Positions 44,906-53,461 of a stretch of 64,000 nucleotides of DNA are shown one piece after another. Position 1 is the first letter of the stretch. Each line of letters begins with the position of its first letter. The DNA is from Candidatus Babelota bacterium (lineage in GTDB: Bacteria; Babelota; Babeliae; Babelales; Chromulinivoraceae): NCBI GenBank assembly GCA_016183005.1, contig JACPFN010000006.1:33059-97058 (forward strand), written 5' to 3'. The position numbers and the translations under genes were made by a program. The notes under the pieces were generated by a model, which did no database searches, was not told where the DNA came from, and saw only the letters and a program-made list of their open reading frames with translations.

Positions 44906-47092
44906 ATGATTAAAGTTGGTGTTCTACTCGGAGGAAAATCTATAGAAAGGGAAGTTTCTTTTAATTCAGGTAGAACCATATGTGATCATTTAGATTCTAA
45001 CTTATATAAAGTTATTCCTTTATTTCAAACAGCAATAGGGGATCTTTTTATTTTACCTTGGACATTTTTATACAGAGGTAAAATTGCTGATTTTGAGCAT
45101 AGACTTGAAGTTGAAGCAAAAAAAATTACTTGGGATGATTTACCGGCTTTGATTGATTTTATGTATATTGCTGTTCATGGTAAATACGCAGAAGATGGTA
45201 AACTGCAGGCTATTTTAGAACTTTTAAAAATTCCTTATCTTGGTACAAAGGTTTTTGGTAGTGCCCTAGGAATGAATAAGATTTTACAAAATAAATACCT
45301 GGCAATGCATAATATTAAAACACCAAAGGGTTTTGCAGTTAATGTTGGACAGGTTGTTTTATCAGATTTAAAATTTTATCATAATCAGATGCAGCTAAAG
45401 AATATTAATTTTCCTATAGTAGTAAAACCTCAAGCAGAGGGTTCAAGTTTGGGGGTTTTTGTTGCTCATAACGATGAAGAGCTATTACATTTTGTTGAAA
45501 AATCCTGTTTTATTGCTGCATCTATTGGTCAAGATATTATGATTGAAGAGAAGCTTGAGGGCATGGAGTTTAATACTATTGTAATTACCGATAGTGCAAC
45601 GGGTGATTTTGTAGCATTACCTCCTACTGAAATTATGCTTCGCGATGGAGTTGAAATTTTTGACTATCATCATAAATATATGCCAGGAGTAGCAAATAAG
45701 CGTACACCAGCTCATTGTAGTCAGGAGTATTTGGAAAAGATCAAGGAAACTTGTGTTGCTACAGCAAAGGCTTTATATTTTGAAAATATTGCGCGTATAG
45801 ATGGTTTTTTAACTAAAGATGGCGAAGTTGTTATTTTAGATAGTAATCCAATATCGGGTATGGCGCCTTCTTCGTTTGTGTTTCGTCAAGCAGCAGAAGT
45901 TGGTATTGGGCATGGACAATTAATAAATCATTTAATTAAAACCGAATTAAAAAATTATAAAATTGAATCAGTAGTAAAAGAAAAACAGATGCAAATTAAA
46001 AAAAGAATAGTGGTTTTACTTGGTGGCTCTTCAAATGAAAGAGAGATATCTTTAGAGTCTGGACGAAATGTTTGTTATAAATTATCCGACGAGAAATATG
46101 AAATAGTTCCAGTATTTGTTGATATACATAGTCGACTTTATGTATTAACGCAAAGATTGTTAGTTTGTACATCAACCAAAGAGATTGCATCAAGGCTTGA
46201 TGAGGCTAAAGCTATTGGTTGGTCAGATTTGAAAAAGATAGCAGATTTTGTGTTTATAGCTCTTCATGGGGGATTAGGTGAAAATGGGACAGTGCAAGGT
46301 ACTTTAGAGATGCTTGGTTTACCGTACAATGGATCATCTGTTTTTGCCAGTGCCTTATGCATGGATAAATATAAAACTGGACAATTTTTAAAATTTCAAG
46401 GCTTTGATACTCCTCGATCATTTTTATTTTCGAAGTTCGATTTTGTAGCACAAAATTTTGATAATTTATATAATTTTTTGAAATCAGTTAATTTTTCATA
46501 CATCGTAAAGCCTCATGATGATGGATGTAGTGTTATGGTATCATCGCCGCAAAATAAAGAAAATTTGCAAGAATCTTTAACTGAAATTTTTGCAACAAAA
46601 GAATTTGCGCTTATTGAAGAAAAAATTATAGGAATGGAGTTGACTGTTGGTGTGCTTGGTAATAAAGATCCAGAGGTATTAATTCCAAGTGAAGCAATAA
46701 GTAAAAAAATAATATTATCGATGGAAGAAAAATTTTTGCCTGGTGCTGGTGAAAATCAAACTCCTGCTCGTTTACCTGGTGAAGATATTGAATTTGTTCG
46801 TCAGATTATTAAAGAAGCTTTTGTTGTCATTGGGTGCCAAGGATATTCTCGTATTGATTGTTTTTTCCAAAATGAAGGCCAATCTACAACGGGTAAAAGG
46901 CGAGTAGTTATTTTAGAGGTTAATACGCTTCCGGCCCTTACTCCTGCAACTTGTTTATTTCATCAAGCCGCAGAGATTGGTATACGACCAGCAGAGTTTT
47001 TAGATAAAATTATTGAATTAGGTGTGCAGGCTCACCCTCAAGATGAAGTTGTTTCTGTTGATACAATTCTTCAGCAACACGAGCGAATATAA
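44906..47092 (+). CDS. ddl: Fused double D-alanine--D-alanine ligase
   Basis: The reading frame encodes two complete Ddl-type ATP-grasp ligases in one 728-aa chain. Half 1 (1-~355) opens VGVLLGGKSIEREVSFNSGR, with HGKYAEDGKL, VKPQAEGSSLGV, HHKYMPG and ILDSNPISGM. Half 2 (~365-728, internal M362) opens IVVLLGGSSNEREISLESGR, with HGGLGENGTVQ, VKPHDDGCSVMV, EEKFLPG and ILEVNTLPAL. The E15-equivalent glutamate is kept in both. The residue matching E. coli Tyr216 is Y258 in half 1 but F610 in half 2. The Mg-binding Glu270 is Asp in half 1, and Ser150 may be Cys in half 2. Ddl makes the D-Ala-D-Ala end of peptidoglycan precursors; a single ligase is ~310-360 aa. AGGGA precedes the ATG. Confidence 0.92.
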   Translation: MIKVGVLLGGKSIEREVSFNSGRTICDHLDSNLYKVIPLFQTAIGDLFILPWTFLYRGKIADFEHRLEVEAKKITWDDLPALIDFMYIAVHGKYAEDGKLQAILELLKIPYLGTKVFGSALGMNKILQNKYLAMHNIKTPKGFAVNVGQVVLSDLKFYHNQMQLKNINFPIVVKPQAEGSSLGVFVAHNDEELLHFVEKSCFIAASIGQDIMIEEKLEGMEFNTIVITDSATGDFVALPPTEIMLRDGVEIFDYHHKYMPGVANKRTPAHCSQEYLEKIKETCVATAKALYFENIARIDGFLTKDGEVVILDSNPISGMAPSSFVFRQAAEVGIGHGQLINHLIKTELKNYKIESVVKEKQMQIKKRIVVLLGGSSNEREISLESGRNVCYKLSDEKYEIVPVFVDIHSRLYVLTQRLLVCTSTKEIASRLDEAKAIGWSDLKKIADFVFIALHGGLGENGTVQGTLEMLGLPYNGSSVFASALCMDKYKTGQFLKFQGFDTPRSFLFSKFDFVAQNFDNLYNFLKSVNFSYIVKPHDDGCSVMVSSPQNKENLQESLTEIFATKEFALIEEKIIGMELTVGVLGNKDPEVLIPSEAISKKIILSMEEKFLPGAGENQTPARLPGEDIEFVRQIIKEAFVVIGCQGYSRIDCFFQNEGQSTTGKRRVVILEVNTLPALTPATCLFHQAAEIGIRPAEFLDKIIELGVQAHPQDEVVSVDTILQQHERI

Positions 47093-47173
47093 TAAATAAT
47101 CTTAAAATCATTTACCTTTAAATATTATTTTCATATAACTCTTAAAAAGAATTAATTTTTATGGGATATAAAA

Positions 47174-48697
47174 ATGATTTTAAAAAAAAGGTTATTTTCT
47201 GCAATATTTTTATTGCAGATTTTTATGATTTCTCAAGCTTCCGCAAAAGGAGTTTTGAATCCGTATGATACGATTCGTTATCATGAAGCATTTGATCAAG
47301 ATTTATTATATAAAAAATATGAAAAATTAATGCATGTTTTAGGTTGTGCACCTAATGTATTTGGCGACGATAGTGACGATAAGTTTTTCTTGAAAAGTAA
47401 GCGTTATGTTTATGGTAGCCATGACCAAGGTTATATATTTGAAAAGCAGATTATTGATGAGATTGAAAGATATCAGCAGGATTGCTTAAAACGGTTGAAT
47501 TATGCAAGATTCATGGTGTTGGCTGAGCCTGGGATAGAATCTGCTATGTATATTGGGTTTGGTGGATTGGCTGCTTTGGCTGCTATATACTTATTTGGCA
47601 AGGAGTCTGCAGGAGGAAGTTATTCTGGATATTCAGCTATATTTAGCGCCGCATATGAGTTAAATGGCCTTGGAAAATCTTTATATAATTTAGCTTTTCC
47701 TCCTAATAATTCTTTAGATTCTTTAGAAAATTATTTTGCAAAAAATAAATGTTTTATTCCAAAAATATTGTGGTCTAAAATTATTAATGCTTTTATAGAT
47801 GCCCGTCAAACAGATGCTTTAAAGGAAAAAAGTATTAATTTTTTAAAGTTTGCGCTTGGTTTTACGGTTTATAGATTGCCAATAAAAGGAATCTTTAGAT
47901 CGGAGCATGCAATTGTAGAGATTAAAAATGAACTTGATCAAAGAATAGATAGATTTTTTTATGAATATAGTATCAATGAACAAGAGCGAATATCATTAAC
48001 TCATATTAAAATTAATGTAGCAAAATTTATTGATGCCTTGATTGATACATCAAAAAAACCACCTCGCTATATTTATTTGCATGGACTTGGTGGCATTGGA
48101 AAAACTCATTTTGTTCAAACGCTTGCAAGCTGGCTAGAAGAGTTGATGCCTAAGGCTATTTATTATCAGGATTTGGTTATTAATTCTATCACTGAACTTG
48201 AAGGTGATGAAAATAAGCCAGGAGCGTTTTTAAAAATTTTAAGAAATCAAACCATGGAAAATAAGATTGGTTCTGTGGTTATGATTGATGAAGCAACATG
48301 GTTAAATGATCATGACATGGTAAGTGCTGCAAAGCGAATATTTAATGGTGACAGAACTCGGCTTTCTACTGCATATTTTGGATTGGATGTGGATGGTTCT
48401 GCAGTAGCTTTAGATATGCCACCAATGCTTATTTTTGTAGCAAGCAACGAAGAGCTTGCTGATCTAGCTCTTGCAAGTAGATTTGATATTGTTAATTATC
48501 CATTGCCAACCAAGGAAACATTGGCTCATTATGCTTATAAAATTGTTCAAAGCAGTAATGTTTTAAGCAATTATTCTAGCAAAATTGGTTATGATGAAGT
48601 TATGGCATGGATTCATTCAATAGATTTTAAAAATCTTAATTTTAGGTATATTGCTGGCCACATAGAAACTTATTTTTTAAATAAGGTATTATCTTAA
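47174..48697 (+). CDS. AAA+ ATPase with signal peptide and membrane segment
   Basis: This 507-aa protein begins with a signal-like segment (RLFSAIFLLQIFMISQASAKG). A second hydrophobic stretch lies near 121-143 (SAMYIGFGGLAALAAIYLF). The P-loop is G304-LGGIGKT-311, the Walker B is VVMIDEA with D372-E373, and FVASNEELAD looks like sensor 1. If both hydrophobic segments cross the membrane, the ATPase is cytoplasmic, with ~95 residues outside. If only the first is used, the ATPase would be outside the cytoplasm, like eukaryotic torsins in the ER. I cannot place it in a named AAA+ clade. The last 56 bases overlap the convergent symporter gene. Confidence 0.72.
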   Translation: MILKKRLFSAIFLLQIFMISQASAKGVLNPYDTIRYHEAFDQDLLYKKYEKLMHVLGCAPNVFGDDSDDKFFLKSKRYVYGSHDQGYIFEKQIIDEIERYQQDCLKRLNYARFMVLAEPGIESAMYIGFGGLAALAAIYLFGKESAGGSYSGYSAIFSAAYELNGLGKSLYNLAFPPNNSLDSLENYFAKNKCFIPKILWSKIINAFIDARQTDALKEKSINFLKFALGFTVYRLPIKGIFRSEHAIVEIKNELDQRIDRFFYEYSINEQERISLTHIKINVAKFIDALIDTSKKPPRYIYLHGLGGIGKTHFVQTLASWLEELMPKAIYYQDLVINSITELEGDENKPGAFLKILRNQTMENKIGSVVMIDEATWLNDHDMVSAAKRIFNGDRTRLSTAYFGLDVDGSAVALDMPPMLIFVASNEELADLALASRFDIVNYPLPTKETLAHYAYKIVQSSNVLSNYSSKIGYDEVMAWIHSIDFKNLNFRYIAGHIETYFLNKVLS

Positions 48698-49943
48698 AGC
48701 AATAAAAGTTTGGGATAACTATCAAGGGTAAGAGCAGGTCGGTTATTTGCCATAAGGTTTGAGTATCAATAATTGAACCTGCAAATATTAATCCTGCGAC
48801 AAAAATATAGTAAATATTTAAAAATCTATTATTAGTAAAAAAACCAAAAGTTTTACTTCCATTAAAACTGTTACCAAGCGTTGCCCCAATGATACATAAG
48901 CTGATTGTTGCGGTAAGTACAATTGGTCCAAAGGTTGGCATAGCAACAGTAAAAGCTTTTAGGGTCAAATCATTTGATACGCTTCCTGTTTGCCATACTC
49001 CTGTAATAAGTGCAACAAGGCCTGATAGGATACATAAAAAGTTATTAATAAAAATTGAATACATGCCAAGTACGGCTTGTTGTTTGGGATTATCGGTTGC
49101 AGCGTATGAGTGAGCTATAGCTGCTGTACCTATTCCAGCTTCAGTAGTAAAGGCGCCTTTAAATATTCCTTGACGAAGTCCGATTAATGCGGATGCGCCC
49201 ACAAAGCCACCAATTGGCGCTATTGGCGTAAAAGCATGTTGAAATATAGATAAAATGGCTTCTCTTAAAAGATCTATGTTGGAAAATAGGATAGTAAGCG
49301 TTGTGCTTGCATAAAAAATAAAGAGCAGTGGAACTATGCGAGAAGCAAATTTACCAATCGTTTTTGTTCCGCTTACAAGCATTCCAAACACAAAAAGAGC
49401 AAGTAGTGACCCGGTTATATATTCTTCGATTTTATAATGGGAATAGATGGTCGCTATGGTTTTTGATTGTAGTGCAGACCATGCTGAAAATAGAAAAATA
49501 CTTACGATTCCGTACCAATTCGCAATAATTGGGTGTATGTGATATAGGTATCCTGTAGGACCCCCAATAATTGAGCCATCTTTTGCATAACGTTTATATT
49601 TAACTGCAAAAAACACCTCTGTGTATTTGGTAACTGATCCAAAGATGGCATATATAGTCATCCAAAAGAGAGCTCCTGGGCCACCAAGCGCAATAGCAAT
49701 AGCTGGTGATACAATATTTCCCATGCCAAGAGTTGTAGACATAGCAATATATAAAGCGTGTAACGGGCTTATTGTTCCATGGGTAGATTCATGAGATTTT
49801 TTAAGATTTAAGATTTTTATAAATTTTTTTAAATTTTTTAATTGTGGAAAATTGGTAAGTATAGATAATAAAATTCCAGAGCATAAAAAAATACAGGCAA
49901 GAGGAATATCGATTGCAGTGATTAAAGTTTTAAGGCAGTCCAT
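48642..49943 (-). CDS. Sodium:alanine/glycine symporter (AGCS family)
   Basis: This 433-aa membrane protein has about ten hydrophobic helices. Family signatures are STTLGMGNIVSPAIAIALGG (for the usual G-x-G-N-I-x-G-x-A-x-A) and IIGGPTGYL. FTTEAGIGTAAIAHSYAATDNPKQQA is almost diagnostic of the AGCS type. It would import alanine or glycine with sodium. The ATG at 49943 has AAAGG 8 bases upstream, so I prefer it to the in-frame TTG at 49949. The C-terminal 18 codons overlap the end of the AAA+ gene. Alanine uptake would suit a host-dependent cell with peptidoglycan needs. Confidence 0.93.
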   Translation of the reverse strand: MDCLKTLITAIDIPLACIFLCSGILLSILTNFPQLKNLKKFIKILNLKKSHESTHGTISPLHALYIAMSTTLGMGNIVSPAIAIALGGPGALFWMTIYAIFGSVTKYTEVFFAVKYKRYAKDGSIIGGPTGYLYHIHPIIANWYGIVSIFLFSAWSALQSKTIATIYSHYKIEEYITGSLLALFVFGMLVSGTKTIGKFASRIVPLLFIFYASTTLTILFSNIDLLREAILSIFQHAFTPIAPIGGFVGASALIGLRQGIFKGAFTTEAGIGTAAIAHSYAATDNPKQQAVLGMYSIFINNFLCILSGLVALITGVWQTGSVSNDLTLKAFTVAMPTFGPIVLTATISLCIIGATLGNSFNGSKTFGFFTNNRFLNIYYIFVAGLIFAGSIIDTQTLWQITDLLLPLIVIPNFYCFKIIPYLKNKFLCGQQYT

Positions 49944-50000
49944 GATCAAAACCTTTTTTTGATAGATTGATAGTATGATTTTTATAGTTTAGGAAAAAAA

Positions 50001-50597
50001 TTACTTTTTTGCTAGTAAACTTAATGCTTTTCTGAGCAAAAGATCGAAAGGGACTTCTTTATTTGCAAACTCTTGTTTTAACGAGTTTGTTGTCTGTTTT
50101 ATTTCTGATGGATTATAATTTAACGAGCTTAAGGTTTGTTGTAAATCAGTCCAAGCGGCAAGTACTTTATTATTTTCTGTTATTGGATTATTAAGTATAA
50201 TTTTAGATATTTTTCCCTTTAGGTGTAAAATTAGCTGTTCAGCTTTTTTTCCACCAAATCCCTTGATGGCGCTGAGAGCTTTGTTATCCTCTTGGGTTAT
50301 TATTTGTAAAAAATCCATGACGTCGATAGCTTCAAGGATAGCAAGTGCTAGCTTGGGACCAATCCCTGGACAATCAATGATCATTAAAAAAATATCTTTA
50401 TCCAGGGGTTGATGAAATCCAAATAAAGAAGGCCCTTGCTCTTGGTTCCAGTGTAAGTAGGTGTATAAAGTAGTCAGTTGCCCCTTGGTTACATTATTTG
50501 CATGAGGGCAAAGCAGTTCCAAGCAGAAGCCCTGATGCTGCAAAATGATCTTGTTTTCTTTGATATCTACAATGGTTCCCGTGAGGCTATAGATCAT
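50001..50597 (-). CDS. ruvA: Holliday junction helicase subunit RuvA
   Basis: This 198-aa protein binds four-way junctions and loads RuvB. It has the N-terminal OB fold (MIYSLTGTIVDIKEN, LYTYLHWNQEQGPSLFGFH) and two helix-hairpin-helix motifs (DCPGIGPKLALAIL and IKGFGGKKAEQLILHLKGK). The C-terminal RuvB-binding domain (SLNYNPSEIKQ, LLRKALSLLAKK) is present. The length is normal. AAAGG precedes the ATG. ruvB and ruvC are not adjacent. It follows the symporter gene's direction with 57 bases between. Confidence 0.95.
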   Translation of the reverse strand: MIYSLTGTIVDIKENKIILQHQGFCLELLCPHANNVTKGQLTTLYTYLHWNQEQGPSLFGFHQPLDKDIFLMIIDCPGIGPKLALAILEAIDVMDFLQIITQEDNKALSAIKGFGGKKAEQLILHLKGKISKIILNNPITENNKVLAAWTDLQQTLSSLNYNPSEIKQTTNSLKQEFANKEVPFDLLLRKALSLLAKK

Positions 50598-50710
50598 AAA
50601 ATACCTTTATTTGAGAGTTTTTATTTTATATAACACGAAAAAAATATTTTGTGCAGAGCTGTTTGATAACCAAATAGTGTTAAAATGTTGAGCTGGCCTT
50701 AAAAAGCTGT

Positions 50711-50738
50711 TTGACATGATTTCAAAAACTGCTAGAAT
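50711..50738 (+). promoter_or_regulatory. Promoter of tRNA-Gly
   Basis: A perfect TTGACA (50711-50716), a 16-base spacer and TAGAAT (50733-50738) would start transcription about 10 bases before the tRNA. Confidence 0.7.
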
Positions 50739-50754
50739 TTTATCATTATCTATC

Positions 50755-50827
50755 GTGGGAATAGCTCAGTTGGTAGAGCGTTGCCTTGCCAAGGCAAAGG
50801 TCGCGGGTTCAAGTCCCGTTTCCCACT
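50755..50827 (+). tRNA. tRNA-Gly (anticodon GCC)
   Basis: The full cloverleaf is visible. The acceptor stem is GTGGGAA/TTCCCAC with discriminator T. The D stem is GCTC/GAGC with loop AGTTGGTA. The anticodon stem is TTGCC/GGCAA around TTGCCAA, with GCC at 50788-50790. The T stem is GCGGG/CCCGT with loop TTCAAGT. It has 73 bases and the 3' CCA is not encoded. The remainder of the 50598-50972 gap, about 145 bases after the tRNA, holds nothing I recognise. Confidence 0.97.
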
Positions 50828-50972
50828 ACATAAAATTTTAATAAAAAAACCTTTATAGTCTTCAAGAATTTACATTTATTGTTATTTACAGTATTCTATA
50901 ATTGTTATAAATAGTTTCACATCTACCTTAAATCCTGAAATAATCAGAATTGATAAGCAAGGAAATTACATT

Positions 50973-51602
50973 ATGAAATCGGTCATTGCACAGGGTTCCA
51001 CTATTGCTAAGGCCATTGAAGATGCTTTAAAAAAAGCAGATATGCCGCAAGAATTTTTTGTTAAAGTATTAGAGGATGCTCAGACAGGATTTTTAGGTTT
51101 TGGTTCTAAAAAGGCTAAAATCGCATTATTTTTCAAGGATGATGCAGTATCAGATAAAAATCATCAAAGTATGTTTGAAAAAGGCTCTTATGCTGGATTA
51201 TTTAATAGTTCAGATGTTAAGAAGCAGCTTGATCAGCAACTTAAAGAGTTGGGTCTAGAGATTAAACCACTTGAGACTAAGAAGCAAGAAAATAAATCAA
51301 AAGTCTTTAAAAAAGATTTCTCTGCGGGTTCTGTAAAGGTGTCTAATTTACAGGTTCGTCCTCTTGTGGATAAAAATCAGACAAAAAAACAGTCTATTGA
51401 AAAAACTCAAGCAGATTCTTCTTTGGATAGTTTTGATTCATTAAGAAATCAAGATACTCAAGATTCACAGCAAGCAAAATCTGGTCAGGGTAAGCATAAA
51501 AGATATTATCATTATCGTCGTAATCGCTATAAAAATAGATCCAACCCAGATCAAAATAAATCAAGTTTTGATAAATTAGATGATTCTAGCAGGGATGAAT
51601 AA
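50973..51602 (+). CDS. Jag-N domain protein without KH and R3H domains
   Basis: This 209-aa protein begins with a Jag N-terminal domain (MKSVIAQGSTIAKAIEDALK, TGFLGFGSKKAKI, ~1-52), the part that in KhpB/Jag precedes the KH and R3H RNA-binding domains. Those are absent. The rest is low-complexity K/Q/S/D sequence with a basic stretch (GKHKRYYHYRRNRYKNRS, ~172-189) that could bind RNA. The place just before mnmE, which it overlaps by 8 bases, matches the usual jag-mnmE order, so this is a rebuilt Jag/KhpB. yidC, its usual partner upstream, is not here. AAGGA precedes the ATG. Confidence 0.8.
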   Translation: MKSVIAQGSTIAKAIEDALKKADMPQEFFVKVLEDAQTGFLGFGSKKAKIALFFKDDAVSDKNHQSMFEKGSYAGLFNSSDVKKQLDQQLKELGLEIKPLETKKQENKSKVFKKDFSAGSVKVSNLQVRPLVDKNQTKKQSIEKTQADSSLDSFDSLRNQDTQDSQQAKSGQGKHKRYYHYRRNRYKNRSNPDQNKSSFDKLDDSSRDE

Positions 51603-52989
51603 AAATCAATTTTTAGTTAGTTTTCAAGAGCAAGTTATCGTAGCACAGTGTACTCCTCAGGGAGCTGGGGCTATAGCTTTGTTGCGTTTATCGGGCAATG
51701 ATGTATTTAATGTTGTTGATAAGGCAGCGCGTTTGGCATCGGGCAAAAGACTAATAGATCAGAATTCTCATTCTATTCATTTTGGATCAGTTATTAATCA
51801 GCGGGGGCAATCAATAGATCAGGTGTTATTTTTGGTTATGAAGGGCCCTCGAACCTTTACCGGTCAAGATACTGTAGAAATTACCTGTCACAATAATCAG
51901 TTTATTGTGGAAGAGATTATGAATACGATGATAATTTGTGGGGCTCGTATTGCAGGGAAAGGTGAATTTACTCAGCGGGCTGTAACTCTTGGTAAACTTG
52001 ATTTAATTCAGGCTGAGGCGATTCATGATCTTATTCATGCGCAGACAGCTGCTAGTCTTAAATATAGTCTACAACAGCTTGAAGGAAGTTTGTCATCTTG
52101 GGTTTTTGAGATTGAAAATTCTGTGCTTGAAATGATAGCATTTTGTGAAGGAAGCTTTGAATTTCTTGATGAAGAGATGGAATTTGGTGCAGATATTTTA
52201 AAAAAAATGGAGCAGCTGCTTAATAAAATTAATAAGCTGCTTGCAACATTTTCAAAGCAGCAATATATCAAAGAGGGTATAAAAATTGTTTTGATGGGTT
52301 CGGTTAATGTTGGTAAATCTTCACTTTTTAATTGTTTGCTTGAGAAAAATAGAGCTATTGTTACTCCCGTAGCAGGAACAACTCGTGATACAATCGAAGC
52401 TGGTGTGTATAAAGAGGGAGAATTTTTAACGTTTATAGATACAGCTGGAATTAGGGAGACTGAGGATGAAATTGAGCGCGCAGGTATTGATCGTTCATTT
52501 CAGGAGGCCTCGGTTGCAGATATTATCTTATTGGTTGTAGATCGATCACAAAAAATAAGTATTGATATTGTAGCTGCATATGAAAAAATTATGCAGAATT
52601 ATTCGGATAAAATAATTTTAGTTTATAATAAGATGGAAGAAGAGATTCTTTTTGAAGAAATAAAATTTGATGAACGATCTATTTTTGTAAGTGCAAAAAA
52701 TAATCAAAATATTGATCTATTGTATCAAGAGATTTTTAAAAAAATTAAACAACTTAAGGGCTCTGATGCAATTACTTGTCTTTTAAATAAACGGCAATAT
52801 GATTTACTTTTTAAATTTTATAGAGATTTAGAAGAGGTTCTTCCTATGTTGACTATAAGGCGAATCGATTATGAGCTTGTCTCTTATAGGTTGAAAGAAT
52901 CTTTGTCTTTAATGGCAGAACTTACGGGAAAAACGATTAGTCAGGCAGCATTTGATAAGATTTTTGATACATTTTGCGTTGGTAAATAA
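51595..52989 (+). CDS. mnmE: tRNA modification GTPase MnmE
   Basis: With MnmG, MnmE builds the 5-carboxymethylaminomethyl group on U34 of certain tRNAs. The N-terminal folate-binding domain has IVAQCTPQGAGAIALLRLSG and GEFTQRA. The G domain (~235-385) has G1 GSVNVGKSS, G2 GTTRDT and G3 DTAG; the G4 motif reads YNKME rather than N-K-x-D. The chain ends FDTFCVGK, with the conserved F-C-[IV]-G-K and its cysteine. I use the ATG at 51595; an ATG at 51580 is also in frame. The protein is about 464 aa, close to normal. Confidence 0.96.
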   Translation: MNKNQFLVSFQEQVIVAQCTPQGAGAIALLRLSGNDVFNVVDKAARLASGKRLIDQNSHSIHFGSVINQRGQSIDQVLFLVMKGPRTFTGQDTVEITCHNNQFIVEEIMNTMIICGARIAGKGEFTQRAVTLGKLDLIQAEAIHDLIHAQTAASLKYSLQQLEGSLSSWVFEIENSVLEMIAFCEGSFEFLDEEMEFGADILKKMEQLLNKINKLLATFSKQQYIKEGIKIVLMGSVNVGKSSLFNCLLEKNRAIVTPVAGTTRDTIEAGVYKEGEFLTFIDTAGIRETEDEIERAGIDRSFQEASVADIILLVVDRSQKISIDIVAAYEKIMQNYSDKIILVYNKMEEEILFEEIKFDERSIFVSAKNNQNIDLLYQEIFKKIKQLKGSDAITCLLNKRQYDLLFKFYRDLEEVLPMLTIRRIDYELVSYRLKESLSLMAELTGKTISQAAFDKIFDTFCVGK

Positions 52990-53003
52990 TAAGGATTTTA
53001 AAT

Positions 53004-53369
53004 ATGAATTTTTTAAAAAAAACAGCTTTGAGTTTATGCCTTGTATTTGTTTGTGCGGACAATATGGGGATGTTTACAGAAGATACCATATCTACTTATG
53101 AAGCTTATAAGGTGTGTGGTGGTAAATTAGTAATGTTTAAGAACAATGATTTAGATGAGGATGATGTAAATTTTTTTCCTAGTAATAATCATCCATTTTG
53201 GGTGGGCTGTAAATTTAATTTTTTTTCTATAACAATGAGAAAAGATGGCGAAGTGGTAGCAATATATGGATGCTCAGAGCCAGATGAATTTCAAGAAGCA
53301 CTGGGAGAGAGAGTACAAAATAATGAATTTTTTCAAGCAATAGCAAAAGAAGCTTCAAGGCATTGGTAA
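53004..53369 (+). CDS. Small exported protein (121 aa)
   Basis: An orphan with signal peptide MNFLKKTALSLCLVFVCADN. The compact mature part (~100 residues) is aromatic-rich, with cysteines in KVCGGK, VGCKF and YGCSE that could pair in the periplasm. AAGGA precedes the ATG, and it lies 14 bases after mnmE, so co-transcription is likely. It is closed by a strong terminator. Confidence 0.6.
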   Translation: MNFLKKTALSLCLVFVCADNMGMFTEDTISTYEAYKVCGGKLVMFKNNDLDEDDVNFFPSNNHPFWVGCKFNFFSITMRKDGEVVAIYGCSEPDEFQEALGERVQNNEFFQAIAKEASRHW

Positions 53370-53417
53370 AAAATATAAAATTTTTGAAAGACAAGACTTT
53401 AATTCTTTTTGTTAAAT

Positions 53418-53450
53418 AAAAAAATGCTGCACAAAATGCAGCATTTTTTT
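53418..53450. terminator. Bidirectional terminator between the small exported protein gene and pal
   Basis: AAAAAAATGCTGCA and TGCAGCATTTTTTT form a perfect 14-bp stem with a 5-base loop, flanked by A and T runs, in the convergent gap. Confidence 0.9.
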
Positions 53451-53461
53451 ATTTAATAATT

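Noticed and set aside
45960-45995. The Ddl fusion being two genes with a missed stop
   Set aside because: The frame is open through the joint and no stop occurs. The internal ATG at 45989 has no convincing ribosome site, so a single chain is the simplest reading.
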